Below the pieces are notes generated by a model. The model was not told where the DNA came from, did not search any database, and saw nothing but the letters and a program-made list of their open reading frames with translations. Of a DNA stretch of 64,000 bases, positions 53,079-61,568 are shown in pieces. Made by a program: the position numbers and the translations under genes. How positions within the stretch are numbered: position 1 is the stretch's first letter; each line of letters begins with the position of its first letter. This DNA is from Pelagibius sp048268885 (GTDB taxonomy: Bacteria > Pseudomonadota > Alphaproteobacteria > Kiloniellales > Kiloniellaceae): assembly GCA_048268885.1 (NCBI GenBank), contig JBLWUP010000011.1, positions 73,769-137,768 on the forward strand, in the 5' to 3' direction.

Positions 53079-53378
53079 CTAAAGCGGGGCGCCCTGCAGC
53101 AGGGTCTCGGCCAGCGCCGTCCATTCCTCGTCCAGGGAGGCGCGGCAGTGCGGCTTGCCGGCGCGGCTGTACCAGTAGCCGGCGTTGCCTTCGTCGCCTT
53201 CCACCCGGTGCAGGTAGGCGTGCACCCAGGCGCCCTCGCCGCTGCCGTCGTCCTGGGCGATGGCGTGGGCCCGGTCCCAGTTGCCCTTGGCGGCATGCCA
53301 CAGAGCCTCGACCAGCGCCGGCAGACCCGGCGGCGGTGCCGGTTCATGCAGGCTGGCGCGGAGATCGGCTAAGTCCAT
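53079..53378 (-). CDS. Conserved small cytoplasmic protein
   Basis: 99 residues. The core ALWHAAKGNWDRAHAIAQDD ... AWVHAYLHRVEGDEGNAGYWYSRAG is, from memory, a conserved hypothetical family in proteobacteria with a helical repeat-like pattern. No function known. Another frame of similar length on the same strand (53036-53347) is only a shadow. Ends 19 bp before the HlyU-like gene's stop on the same strand, so the two may be co-transcribed. Confidence 0.75.
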   Translation of the reverse strand: MDLADLRASLHEPAPPPGLPALVEALWHAAKGNWDRAHAIAQDDGSGEGAWVHAYLHRVEGDEGNAGYWYSRAGKPHCRASLDEEWTALAETLLQGAPL

Positions 53379-53397
53379 CGCTTCTCAACTCCCCCGT

Positions 53398-53697
53398 TCA
53401 GTCGCGGAAGATCCGCTCGCCCTGCTCGTCGATGATCTGGCGCGCCTTGATGACGGCGAAGTCGTTGGCGGCCTCGGCCGAGGGGTGGGTGTCGGCGCGC
53501 AGGAAGCGGTGTTCCTTCACCTCGCCGCCGATTTCCTTGCGGATCACCCCGGCGGTCAGCCACTGGCTGTTCTGCGGCCGGGCGGCGGGGGTGATCTTGA
53601 ACCCCTGGTAATCGACCTCGGCGCCTTCCTGGGCGCCGCCGTCTTTACCGCCGTCTTTTCCGGCGCCTCCGCCGAACAGCTTGCTGAACAGGCCCAT
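53398..53697 (-). CDS. HlyU-family protein
   Basis: 99 residues. A Gly-rich N-terminus (FGGGAGKDGGKDGG) is followed by the HlyU-like domain (YQGFKITPAARPQNSQW, GVIRKEIGGEVKEHRFLRAD, FAVIKARQIIDEQGERIF). Despite the name, this PF10115 family is not the Vibrio ArsR-type HlyU and its role is unclear. First gene of a two-gene minus-strand unit. Confidence 0.85.
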   Translation of the reverse strand: MGLFSKLFGGGAGKDGGKDGGAQEGAEVDYQGFKITPAARPQNSQWLTAGVIRKEIGGEVKEHRFLRADTHPSAEAANDFAVIKARQIIDEQGERIFRD

Positions 53698-53857
53698 GAC
53701 CGCCCTCTCCTGAATCGCTTGATGATTGGCCGCTTGTTTTACGCATGACAGGTTAGCGCGCGGAGGGCCTTCTTCCTACCACCTCCTGTGCTCTATCCTG
53801 GCGGCAGCCGCCGCCTGCGGTGGCCCTGTCTGTTGGCCCGTCTGTTGGAGAGTTTCT

Positions 53858-55201
53858 GTGAGTAGTCTGTTTCATCCTGCGATCTATGACCGTGACGCGC
53901 CCGTCGGCAGCTATTGGGAGGCCTCGGCCCCGGCTTTGGGGCGGGAGACGCCGCCCCTGCAGGACTCGGCGGCCTGCGAGATCGCGGTCGTCGGCGCGGG
54001 CTATACCGGGCTGACCGCGGCCCTCACGCTGGCGGAACAGCACGGCGCGGATGTCACGCTGCTGGAGGCCGGCACCCCGGGCTGGGGCGCCTCCGGGCGC
54101 AACGGCGGCTTCTGCTGCCTGGGCGGGGCCAAGCTCGGCTACCGCGCCATGGCCCAGCGCTATGGCCTGGAGGAGACCCGGCGTTTCTTCGCCGCGCAGA
54201 TGGAAGCCATCGATCTGGTGAAGCAGACCTGCGCCGAGCGCGGCATCGACGCCGACATCACCGGCGGTGGCGAGATCATCCTGGCCCACAAGCCGGGGCG
54301 CGGCGCCGAACTGCACGAGGACCGCGAGGAACTGCGCGAGCTGGTCGGCTTCGACGCGCAGATCTTCGACAATGCGGCTCTGGCGGAGCGGGGCCTGGCC
54401 GCCGCCGGCTTTCACGGCGGGCTGGAACTGCCGCTGGGCGCCGGCCTGCATCCCCTGAAGTACCTGCGCGGCCTCGCCCGCGCGGCGATCGATGCCGGGG
54501 TCACCGTCCACGGCCGTTCGCCGGTCACGGCGATCCAGCGCGAGGGCGGGAACTTCGTGCTGGTGACGCCCCAGGGGCGGCTGACCGCGCGCAAGGTGAT
54601 CCTCGCCACCAACGGCTACAGCGAGGACGACCGCCTGCCGCAGCTGGCCGGGCGCCTCATGCCGGCGCTCTCCAGCATCATGGTGACGCGGCCCCTGAGC
54701 CTGGCCGAGCGGGAGGCGCAGGGCTGGACCTCGACGGTCATGTGCGCCGACAGCCGGCGCCTGCTGCATTACTTCCGCCTGCTGCCCGACGGACGCTTTC
54801 TCTGGGGCGGGCGCGGCGGCATCTCCGGCTCGCCGGCGGCGGCCGAGGCGTCGAAGGTCCGCCTGCGGCGGTCCTTCGAGCATCACTACCCGGCCTGGCG
54901 CCACGTGGAGACGGAGTTCTTCTGGCGCGGCCTAGTCTGCCTGACCAAGCCCCTCGTGCCCTTCGTCGGTCAACTGGAGGAGGAAGGGCTCTACGCCGCG
55001 CTGGCCTATCACGGCAACGGGGTTTCCTTCACCGCCTGGGCCGGGCGCGCCATCGCCGGGCAGGTCGCGGGGGTGCAGGGCGCCGAGGCCCTGCCGGCCG
55101 TGCTGCGCGCGCCCTTGCCGCCGTTTCCCTTGCCTTTCCTGCGCAAGGTCTATCTGACCGGCGCCTACGCGGTCTACGGGCTGCAGGACGCCCGCGGCTA
55201 A
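53858..55201 (+). CDS. FAD-dependent amine/amino-acid oxidoreductase (DAO family)
   Basis: 447 residues from GTG 53858. FAD-binding IAVVGAGYTGLTAALTLAE, LLEAGTPGWGASGRNGG and a C-terminal YHGNGVSFTAWAGRAIA. Related to gamma-glutamylputrescine oxidase (PuuB) and glycine-oxidase-like flavoenzymes that attack small amines or amino acids. No polyamine genes nearby, so the substrate is undetermined. GGAGAG precedes the start; the open frame upstream is not protein-like. Confidence 0.85.
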   Translation: MSSLFHPAIYDRDAPVGSYWEASAPALGRETPPLQDSAACEIAVVGAGYTGLTAALTLAEQHGADVTLLEAGTPGWGASGRNGGFCCLGGAKLGYRAMAQRYGLEETRRFFAAQMEAIDLVKQTCAERGIDADITGGGEIILAHKPGRGAELHEDREELRELVGFDAQIFDNAALAERGLAAAGFHGGLELPLGAGLHPLKYLRGLARAAIDAGVTVHGRSPVTAIQREGGNFVLVTPQGRLTARKVILATNGYSEDDRLPQLAGRLMPALSSIMVTRPLSLAEREAQGWTSTVMCADSRRLLHYFRLLPDGRFLWGGRGGISGSPAAAEASKVRLRRSFEHHYPAWRHVETEFFWRGLVCLTKPLVPFVGQLEEEGLYAALAYHGNGVSFTAWAGRAIAGQVAGVQGAEALPAVLRAPLPPFPLPFLRKVYLTGAYAVYGLQDARG

Positions 55202-55332
55202 ATTTTCGCCAGGGTAGGGCAGTACCAAAGGCCGAACCGCCTGAGGCTGGACAGGGGCCTGCCGCTTTCCCCATACTTGTCGGTCTAAGAACAAGAATGA
55301 AAACGATCTACTGTCCTGGGGAGGTCAGCGCC

Positions 55333-55686
55333 ATGTGCCATATTTTTGCCGGGCAGGACCCGGAGACCTACCGTTTCGTCACCCGCTCGATCCGCATCAA
55401 CGGCCACTGTACGTCGGTCCGCCTGGAAGCCCGTTTCTGGGAGATTCTCGAGCGTGTGGCGGCATCGCAGAACCTGACGGTGCCGCAGTTCGTCTCGGAG
55501 CTTTACGAGGAAGTGCTGGAGCTGCAGGGGGAAATCAACAATTTCACCTCGCTGCTGCGCTGCGCCTGCATCCTGTTCCTCAGCAACGAAGAGGCCCCCG
55601 CAGAGACCGCCACAGAGGTCCCCACAGAGGCGCGGGCGGAACCCGGTCCCGAGCTGCGCCTGGCCGTGCAGCAGGTGGCTGTTTGA
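55333..55686 (+). CDS. Ribbon-helix-helix domain protein (RHH_4)
   Basis: 117 residues. The family pattern starts MCHIFAGQDPETYRFVTRSI, then IRINGHCTSVRLEARFWEILERVA, a ribbon-helix-helix DNA-binding fold, followed by a Glu/Thr-rich tail. ATG 55333 has GGGGAGG eight bases upstream and matches the family's usual MCxxF start; ATG 55297 is in frame but less likely. Probable small DNA-binding regulator; target unknown. Confidence 0.85.
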   Translation: MCHIFAGQDPETYRFVTRSIRINGHCTSVRLEARFWEILERVAASQNLTVPQFVSELYEEVLELQGEINNFTSLLRCACILFLSNEEAPAETATEVPTEARAEPGPELRLAVQQVAV

Positions 55687-55784
55687 GAACCAGTCTCAGC
55701 CGCACGCGGCGGTAACTTTTTCTGACGCGTTGGCCGCTGTAGTAGCGGCATAACACCACCCCCTCGCCGGCGGGGGCTAGACTT

Positions 55785-55837
55785 CCCTCAGGCCGACAAA
55801 AGCGGACAGAAGTCCGCCGCGGTCACCTGAGGGAGGT
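55785..55837 (+). promoter_or_regulatory. Nested hairpin covering a ribosome-binding site
   Basis: CCCTCAGG (55785-55792) pairs with CCTGAGGG (55826-55833); inside, GCGGAC (55802-55807) pairs with GTCCGC (55812-55817). The right outer arm runs into GAGGGAGG, the ribosome site of the small frame at 55838. It could mask translation. A further CCCCC/GGGGG hairpin lies at about 55760-55776. Confidence 0.5.
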
Positions 55838-56074
55838 ATGACGATGGTCCGCCTGAGCCCAGGCGCCCCGGCATCGCTGGTTCCGGGGGCCTTGCCTGCT
55901 CCGGACATCCGGCGGTCGACGGCCCTGCCGCCGGCGCCGCGCCCGGCTGCCGGTGAGCCCCCCTCTCGCAAGAACTTTGACACCTGCCAGGGCCCGGCCG
56001 TTGACGGCCCGCGGCCTGCCGGCCCCGGCTTGCGTGGCCTGTTCGGGCGCGAGGCCGGCCGCGGCAGCCAGTAG
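55838..56074 (+). CDS. Putative small Pro/Gly-rich protein
   Basis: 78 residues, or 76 from ATG 55844, which has the better 7-nt spacing to GAGGGAGG. The sequence is rich in Pro, Ala, Gly and Arg and resembles no family, so it may be disordered or spurious. Support is the excellent ribosome site and the hairpin around it. It is followed by the VOC gene after 23 bp. Confidence 0.35.
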   Translation: MTMVRLSPGAPASLVPGALPAPDIRRSTALPPAPRPAAGEPPSRKNFDTCQGPAVDGPRPAGPGLRGLFGREAGRGSQ

Positions 56075-56097
56075 CAGCACAACAAGGGAAGGGGCCT

Positions 56098-56493
56098 ATG
56101 GCCAAAGCCATTCACACCATGATCCGGGTTCTGGACGAGGAGAAGTCGACGGACTTCTACAAAAAGGCCTTCGGCCTGGACGTCGCCGACCGCTTCGACT
56201 TCGACGATTTCACGCTGGTCTACCTGCGCAATCCGGAGAACGACTTCGAGGTCGAGCTGACGGTCAACAAGAGCCAGAGCGAGCCTTACACCCACGGCAG
56301 CGGCTATGGGCACCTGGCGGTGGCCGTGGAGGACCTGAAGGCCGAACACGCGCGCTTCGAGGACCTCGGCCTCGAGCCCAATCCGATGAAGGAGTTTCAC
56401 CGCGACGGCGCGCTGATGGCGTCCTTCTTCTTCGTGCAGGACCCGGACGGCTACAAGATCGAGGTGCTGCAACGCCACGGCCGCTATCGCTGA
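56098..56493 (+). CDS. Glyoxalase I-like VOC protein
   Basis: 131 residues. Two VOC beta-alpha modules with GloA-type metal ligands: IHTMIRVLDEEKSTDFYKKA (His), FEVELTVN (Glu), GYGHLAVAVEDL (His) and GYKIEVLQRH (Glu). Closer to lactoylglutathione lyase than the VOC protein at 3782, so methylglyoxal detoxification is plausible. AAGGGAAGG precedes the ATG. Confidence 0.87.
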   Translation: MAKAIHTMIRVLDEEKSTDFYKKAFGLDVADRFDFDDFTLVYLRNPENDFEVELTVNKSQSEPYTHGSGYGHLAVAVEDLKAEHARFEDLGLEPNPMKEFHRDGALMASFFFVQDPDGYKIEVLQRHGRYR

Positions 56494-56571
56494 GCGGCCG
56501 GAAGGAAGAATCGAAAAAAGAAATCGAAAAACAAAACCGAAGAACAAGAACGAAGGATCAAGGAGGAAGCC

Positions 56572-57123
56572 ATGAGGACAGTCGACAAGAAGACACAGGT
56601 TTCGCGGCGGCGATTCCTGCAGACCGCGGGCGCCGGCACCGCCGGCGTCATCGCCGTCGCCAGCGGCGCGATGGTCATGGGCTCCGGCGGCGCCTGGGCG
56701 ATGGAAGTGAAGCACCTGCAGCCCTCCACCATGGCGACGCTGATCCAGATGGCGCGCGACATCTATCCGCACGACCGTCTGGCCGATGCCTACTACGCCA
56801 AGGCGATGATCGGCTACGACGAGGCGGCGGGACAGAACGGCGACCTGAAGCAGCTGCTGCAGAACGGTGTCGGCGAACTGGATTCCGCGGCCCAGGCCGC
56901 GCACGGCGGCGGTTACCTCTCCGTCGATTGGGAAGAGGACCGCGTGGCGCTGTTGAAGTCCATCGAGCACGAGGCCTTTTTCCAGACCATCCGCGGCGGG
57001 CTCATCATCGGGCTCTACAACCAGCCGGAGCTCTGGGCGAAGTTCGGCTACGAGGGGCCGTCGGCGGAAGAGGGCGGTTACATCGACCGCGGTTTCGACG
57101 ACATCGACTGGCTGCAGGCCTGA
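56572..57123 (+). CDS. Tat-exported gluconate 2-dehydrogenase subunit 3-like protein
   Basis: 183 residues. Twin-arginine signal (SRRRFLQTAGAGTAG), hydrophobic core, then a subunit-3-like domain (MATLIQMARDIYPHDRLADAYYAKA ... FFQTIRGGLIIGLYNQPELWAKFGYEGPS). In known complexes this small subunit carries the GMC dehydrogenase subunit through the Tat system and is needed for its maturation. 16 bp separate it from the GMC gene, so the pair acts together in the periplasm. Confidence 0.88.
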   Translation: MRTVDKKTQVSRRRFLQTAGAGTAGVIAVASGAMVMGSGGAWAMEVKHLQPSTMATLIQMARDIYPHDRLADAYYAKAMIGYDEAAGQNGDLKQLLQNGVGELDSAAQAAHGGGYLSVDWEEDRVALLKSIEHEAFFQTIRGGLIIGLYNQPELWAKFGYEGPSAEEGGYIDRGFDDIDWLQA

Positions 57124-57139
57124 AGAGGGAGGCGCGATC

Positions 57140-58711
57140 ATGGCAAAGACCTACGACCTGAACGACGACTCCGTGGTCGTCATCATCGGCTCCGGCGCCG
57201 GCGGCGGCACCTTGGGCAACGAGCTGGCGCAGAAGGGCGTCGACACGGTGATCCTGGAAGCCGGCGGCCGGCACGAGATCGACGACTTCGAGAACGACGA
57301 GTGGGGCATGTTCGGCAAGATCTCCTGGCTCGACCCGCGCACCACCTCGGGCAGCTGGCGTGTCGCCAAGGACTTTTCCGGCCTGCCGGCCTGGATCGTC
57401 AAGGCGGTCGGCGGCTCTACCGTGCACTGGGCCGGCGCCTCGCTGCGCTTCCAGGAGCATGAGTTCAAGGTGAAGAGCACCTACGGCGGGCTGGACGGCG
57501 CCAACCTGCTCGACTGGCCGATCAGCCTCGCGGACATGGCGCCCTACTACGCCAAGGCCGAGGACAAGATGGGCGTGACCCGCACCAACGGGATCGAGGG
57601 CCTGCCCGGCAACAACAACTTCAAGGTCATGAAGGCCGGCGCCGACAAGCTGGGCTACAAGGAGTGCCATACCGGGCGCATGGCGATCAATTCCGCCCCG
57701 CGCGACGACCGCGGCGCCTGCCAGCAGATCGGCTTCTGCTTCCAGGGCTGCAAGTCGGGCGCCAAGTGGTCCACCCTCTACACCGAGATTCCCAAGGGCG
57801 AGGACACCGGCAAGCTGGAGGTGCGGCCCAACAGCCAGGTGCTGAAGATCGAGCACAACGCCCAGGGCAAGGTGACCGGCGTGCTCTACGCCGATGCCGA
57901 GGGCAACCAGCACCTGCAGAAGGCGCGGGTGGTCGCGGTGGCCGGCAACTCCATCGAATCGCCGCGCCTGCTGCTGAACTCGGCGTCCTCCCTGTTCCCG
58001 GACGGCCTCGCCAATTCCTCGGGGCAGGTGGGGCGGAACTACATGCGCCACATGACGGGCAGCGTCTACGCCACCTTCGACCGGCCGGTGCACATGTACC
58101 GCGGCACCACCATGGCCGGCTACATCGGCGACGAGGCGAAGAACGATCCCTCGCGCGGCTTCGTCGGCGGCTACGAGATGGAGACCCTGTCGCTGGGCCT
58201 GCCCTTCATGGCGGCCTTTCTCAATCCCGGGGCCTGGGGGCGCAGCTTCACCTCGGCGCTGGACATGTACGATCACATGGCCGGCATGTGGCTGGTCGGC
58301 GAAGACATGCCGCAGGAGAGCAACCGCATCACCCTGCACGACACGAAGAAGGATCAGCACGGCCTGCCGATCCCCAACGTGAATTTCGACGACCATCCCA
58401 ACGATCTGGCCATGCGCGACCATGCCTACCGGCAAGGTGCGGCGGTCTACGACGCGGTGGGCGCGGTGCGCACTTTCCCGACTCCGCCCTATCCCTCGAC
58501 TCATAATCTCGGTACAAATCGTATGAGCGAGAATCCGCGCGACGGCGTTGTGAACAAGTGGGGTCAGACCCACGACATCGCCAATCTCTTCGTGTCGGAC
58601 GGCAGCCAGTTCACGACCGGGGCGGCGGAAAACCCGACGCTGACCATCGTGGCCCTGGCGATCCGTCAGGCCGATTACATCGCCGAGCAGATGGGCCAGA
58701 AGGCAATCTGA
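57140..58711 (+). CDS. GMC-family periplasmic dehydrogenase, catalytic subunit
   Basis: 523 residues. FAD motif VIIGSGAGGGTLGNELA near the N-terminus, GGSTVHWAGASLRF, a cysteine cluster CQQIGFCFQGC like the one that binds a 3Fe-4S cluster in FAD-glucose dehydrogenases, and the C-terminal active-site STHNLGTNRMSENP (His-Asn). No own signal peptide; it would be exported with the preceding Tat subunit. The cytochrome c subunit usual for this complex is not adjacent, so electron transfer partners are elsewhere. Sugar or sugar-acid substrate unknown. Confidence 0.9.
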   Translation: MAKTYDLNDDSVVVIIGSGAGGGTLGNELAQKGVDTVILEAGGRHEIDDFENDEWGMFGKISWLDPRTTSGSWRVAKDFSGLPAWIVKAVGGSTVHWAGASLRFQEHEFKVKSTYGGLDGANLLDWPISLADMAPYYAKAEDKMGVTRTNGIEGLPGNNNFKVMKAGADKLGYKECHTGRMAINSAPRDDRGACQQIGFCFQGCKSGAKWSTLYTEIPKGEDTGKLEVRPNSQVLKIEHNAQGKVTGVLYADAEGNQHLQKARVVAVAGNSIESPRLLLNSASSLFPDGLANSSGQVGRNYMRHMTGSVYATFDRPVHMYRGTTMAGYIGDEAKNDPSRGFVGGYEMETLSLGLPFMAAFLNPGAWGRSFTSALDMYDHMAGMWLVGEDMPQESNRITLHDTKKDQHGLPIPNVNFDDHPNDLAMRDHAYRQGAAVYDAVGAVRTFPTPPYPSTHNLGTNRMSENPRDGVVNKWGQTHDIANLFVSDGSQFTTGAAENPTLTIVALAIRQADYIAEQMGQKAI

Positions 58712-58765
58712 CGGCGGTGAGGCCGCCTGGACCGCGAACCCGGGCGGCTGGCCCTCCCCGAAAAA

Positions 58766-58801
58766 CCGGCGGCTCTCTTCGGAGGGCCGCCGGACTTTTT
58801 T
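58766..58801 (+). terminator. Intrinsic terminator of the GMC operon
   Basis: CCGGCGGC ... GCCGCCGG (58766-58793) with a TTCG-type tetraloop, followed by ACTTTTTT. It ends the Tat-subunit/GMC operon 55 bp after the stop. Confidence 0.9.
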
Positions 58802-58850
58802 GCGCAACCTGATGTATGCTCGCGGCAAGGCATGTTCAGGAGGAACGGTC

Positions 58851-59537
58851 ATGTGGCGAAAGCAGCGCAGGGTCCGGCCCAGGGTCATTGCGGTCGGGCT
58901 TGGCGGCCTGCTGCTGTATGCCCTGCTGTTGTGTTGGCTGCTGATGTATTGCCTGCTGTCTGGCGGGGTGGCCCAGGCGCAGGACGACTTGCCGGGCTGG
59001 GGCGCCACCCGCTGGGGCATGACAACGGCAGAAATCGAGACGGCCCTGGGCGACAGCGTCACGCGCTTGCCGGGGCGTTGGACCTATGGCGGCGCCTATG
59101 CCGATCTGATGGTGAAAGACGTCGAGATCGGCGGTCTCGGCTTCACCGCCTATCTGCAGATGAACGCCGAGAGCGACCGCCTGCAGCAGGTGCTGCTGGA
59201 ACGCCGCCGCACCGGCGCCGTCCCCAGCGCCTTCGAGAAGGTCCTCGACGCCTTGCAGGACGCGTACGGTCCGCCGTCTGCGGACTGCGCCCAGGCCAAG
59301 CGCGGCGGCCGGCCGCTCGACTACGAAGTCACCTGGCGGTTCCCCTCGACGACGCTGCACGCCAAGTTCCTCGACTTCTCCACCACCGCCGTCTTCTCGC
59401 GCGATCCCGAAGCGGAACTCGATCCGCTGGTCCTGGAGCGCAAGGTCAGGCGCAACCTGCGGCGCAGCATGCCGCGGCGTATCCTCCTGCGCTTCCACGA
59501 CGCCACGGTGCAGGCGCTCGACCGGGGCTGTTCTTAG
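58851..59537 (+). CDS. Membrane-anchored protein of unknown function
   Basis: 228 residues from ATG 58851, with AGGAGG eight bases upstream. A hydrophobic N-terminal segment (VGLGGLLLYALLLCWLLMYCLL) is a signal peptide or anchor ending near GGVAQAQ. The exported part starts with LPGWGATRWGMTTAEIETALGD, a pattern I associate with uncharacterised periplasmic proteins. The last 14 bp, including the TAG, are tandemly duplicated into the next gene's end. Confidence 0.72.
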   Translation: MWRKQRRVRPRVIAVGLGGLLLYALLLCWLLMYCLLSGGVAQAQDDLPGWGATRWGMTTAEIETALGDSVTRLPGRWTYGGAYADLMVKDVEIGGLGFTAYLQMNAESDRLQQVLLERRRTGAVPSAFEKVLDALQDAYGPPSADCAQAKRGGRPLDYEVTWRFPSTTLHAKFLDFSTTAVFSRDPEAELDPLVLERKVRRNLRRSMPRRILLRFHDATVQALDRGCS

Positions 59538-59552
59538 CGGGGCTGTTCTTAG
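59524..59552. repeat. 14-bp tandem duplication at convergent gene ends
   Basis: GGGGCTGTTCTTAG occurs at 59524-59537 and 59539-59552. The first copy ends with the TAG of the plus-strand gene; the second contains the TAA (as TTA) of the minus-strand FemAB-like gene. Confidence 0.9.
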
Positions 59553-60505
59553 AGGTAGCTGCCGGTCAGGGTGAAGACCTCGCCGCCCAGGCCGAGCTTG
59601 AAGCGGGCGAGGCCGCGCTGGCTTTCGGTGTTGAGGCCGCCGAGGTCGAGCCACTGGGTCCCCTCTTGCTGCAGCATTTCGATGCCGCGCCACAGCAGCA
59701 GGTTGTGCGCCTGCCCGGCGCGCCCGGCATCGCTGGTCCAGGACGCGAGGTAGGTGGCGCTGGCGCCGTGGCGCAGCAGGATGACGCCGGCGACCAGCTT
59801 GTCCCCCCGCCGGGCGGAGAGCGAAAGCAGGGCGTCCTTGTCGGCGGCGGCGATGGCGCCGATGAAGTCGCCGGAGGGCCCGACGAAGCGTTTCTTGCGG
59901 CGGAAGGTTTCGTAGAGCAGCAGGGCGGCCTGGCGCTGCCGGTCCTTGCCGTCGCGGGCGATGGTCAGGCCTTCGCGTTCGGCCTTGCGCAGCGCGCTGC
60001 GCCACTTGCCGTGCAGGCCGGCCAGCAGCGCCTCCGGGTCCTGCCGCAGGTCGAGCCAGATGGAGGCATAGCCGGTCACCACGCGGTGCAGCCCCAAGGC
60101 CTCGATCATCTCCGCGCTTTGCGGCGCGTCGGGCAGTTCCGGCAGCCAGGAGAGAAAGTCCAGGCGGCCGCCGCGATAGCGCCGGGCGATGTCGGCGCAG
60201 ACGCCGGCGCCGCGCGGGTCCTCGAGCGGATCGACGAGCCAGACCGGGCCGCGCAGGATCCGCGTCACGCCGACCAGCCAGTAGTGCTTGCGGTAGGCCT
60301 GCAGCAGCGCCAGGGGCTCGCCGCCGGCGCAGATCACATGGCGCTCGACGCCCTGCTTGAGTTCCTTGGCGACGGCCTCGCCGTAGGCCCAGGATTGCTC
60401 CAGGCTGCTCCGGCCGGCCTGGCGGAAGAGATCCTCCCAGCCCGCGCGCTCGGCGGGCTGCCAGGAAAGTGCTTGGTCGGGAGCGTTGTCGGATTCGGCC
60501 AGCAT
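59549..60505 (-). CDS. FemAB/GNAT-like aminoacyl- or acyltransferase
   Basis: 318 residues from ATG 60505 (a TTG 12 codons earlier is possible). Double-GNAT FemAB-type fold: SSLEQSWAYGEAVAKELKQGV near the start, WRSALRKAEREGLT, and the C-terminal YLASWTSDAGRAGQAHNLLLWRGIEMLQQEGTQWLDLGGLN with GLARFKLGLGG. Such proteins in non-Gram-positives are linked to peptidoglycan, exopolysaccharide or XrtA-type systems, but none is nearby. Convergent with the preceding gene. Confidence 0.83.
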   Translation of the reverse strand: MLAESDNAPDQALSWQPAERAGWEDLFRQAGRSSLEQSWAYGEAVAKELKQGVERHVICAGGEPLALLQAYRKHYWLVGVTRILRGPVWLVDPLEDPRGAGVCADIARRYRGGRLDFLSWLPELPDAPQSAEMIEALGLHRVVTGYASIWLDLRQDPEALLAGLHGKWRSALRKAEREGLTIARDGKDRQRQAALLLYETFRRKKRFVGPSGDFIGAIAAADKDALLSLSARRGDKLVAGVILLRHGASATYLASWTSDAGRAGQAHNLLLWRGIEMLQQEGTQWLDLGGLNTESQRGLARFKLGLGGEVFTLTGSYL

Positions 60506-60557
60506 GGCCGGCAGTTTCCCGGTTTTCCAGGGTCGCGGCAACGGCTAGTCTGCGCGG

Positions 60558-60761
60558 GTGACAGAGGAAGAGAAGAGCGGGCAGGCCGTGCTCGGCCACG
60601 TCATTCCCAAGCGCCGTTTCACGCGCTGGGCCTTCTACTATTTCCTGATCTACTTCTGCCTGCCGGTGCTGGCCGCCGGCCTGCTGATCGACGCCCTGCT
60701 CTACGTCGTCTTCAGCGGCCTCTTCGGACGCTGCTACGCCGTCTTCTGTCTTTTCAGCTGA
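60558..60761 (+). CDS. Small two-helix membrane protein
   Basis: 67 residues from GTG 60558. Short charged N-terminus, then FYYFLIYFCLPVLAAGLLIDALLYVVFSGLFG, giving two membrane segments. No family recognised. Divergent from the FemAB-like gene with a 52-bp gap that must hold both promoters, and 13 bp from a convergent gene. A real gene is likely because the hydrophobic pattern is clean. Confidence 0.55.
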   Translation: MTEEEKSGQAVLGHVIPKRRFTRWAFYYFLIYFCLPVLAAGLLIDALLYVVFSGLFGRCYAVFCLFS

Positions 60762-60774
60762 AAAAGAGTCGAGG

Positions 60775-61056
60775 TCAGCCGGCGGTGTCCAGTTCGCGCC
60801 GGCCCGCCGCGGTCAGGGAAACGGAGAACACGCCCGGGCTCACCTCGGTCTTGGCGATCCAGCGGTTTTGGCGGCACTCCTGCAGGGTGCGCCAGAGGAT
60901 GGTGCCCTCCGCGGACTCCAGCACGGCGATTTCGCCGGACATGCGGAGCAGTTCGAGAACGAGCTGTTGTTGGGGAAGAAGCGACACGTCGAAGAGGTTC
61001 CTGCGGCGGTTGGCAGAGTGGGCCGCCTCTTGGTCGGCGGCGCGCACTTGGTTCAT
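60775..61056 (-). CDS. Small protein, possibly winged-helix
   Basis: 93 residues from ATG 61056. The segment LLELLRMSGEIAVLESAEGTILWRTLQECRQNRWIAK ... SVSLTAAGRREL has the helix-turn-helix-plus-wing rhythm seen in small MarR/winged-helix proteins, but no family is certain. A longer in-frame reading to 61152 is less protein-like. Confidence 0.6.
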   Translation of the reverse strand: MNQVRAADQEAAHSANRRRNLFDVSLLPQQQLVLELLRMSGEIAVLESAEGTILWRTLQECRQNRWIAKTEVSPGVFSVSLTAAGRRELDTAG

Positions 61057-61196
61057 GCCGCGCAGGTTACCCGCTTCGCGCGTCCCAGGCGAGAGCCGGC
61101 TGGAGTTGACAGCAGGCTCTCCGCCGCTTGGTGCCGGGCAGGTTCCCGGCACACAAGGCTATGGCATCAGACGCCCTTCGATCCGGCAGGGCCGGC

Positions 61197-61568
61197 TCAG
61201 TGATGGACGCCGTCGGCCAGGACGCGGCAGAGCTGGCTGACCGCTTCCTGATGTCGGTCGTTGCTGATCCTGGTGAAGTTGCGGGCCAGATCGAGGCACA
61301 TGCGCTGGCGCTCGTTCAGGCGGCTGTCTTCACTGTTCAGTCCTTCATAGAAGAAACCGATGTCAACGCCGAGGACCTTTGCGATCTCGAACAGCCGGCC
61401 GGCCGACACGCGGTTGATGCCGCGTTCGTACTTATGGGCCTGCTGATAGGTCACACCGATCATCTCCGCGAGCTGCTGCTGGGTCAGGCCCAGCATGGTG
61501 CGGCGCTCGCGAATTCGCTGACCGACATACTTTTCGACGCTTTGGATGGTTGCAGACACTGTTTCCAC
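61197..61568 (-). CDS. XRE-family helix-turn-helix regulator
   Basis: About 123 residues. HTH_XRE domain (VGQRIRERRTMLGLTQQQLAEMIGVTYQQAHKYERGINRVS) followed by a short oligomerisation region, the SinR/HipB-like layout common in alphaproteobacteria. Start is uncertain: GTG 61568 has a purine-rich GGTGGGA upstream; GTG 61559 and ATG 61625 are alternatives, the latter preceded by a frame of repeated Ile codons. The A/T-rich ATTATGAT repeats at 61618-61645 may be its own operator. Confidence 0.82.
   Translation of the reverse strand: METVSATIQSVEKYVGQRIRERRTMLGLTQQQLAEMIGVTYQQAHKYERGINRVSAGRLFEIAKVLGVDIGFFYEGLNSEDSRLNERQRMCLDLARNFTRISNDRHQEAVSQLCRVLADGVHH

Noticed and set aside
53036..53347. 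Alternative minus-strand frame over the small protein at 53079-53378
   Set aside because: Its translation is low-complexity and the other frame matches a conserved family pattern.
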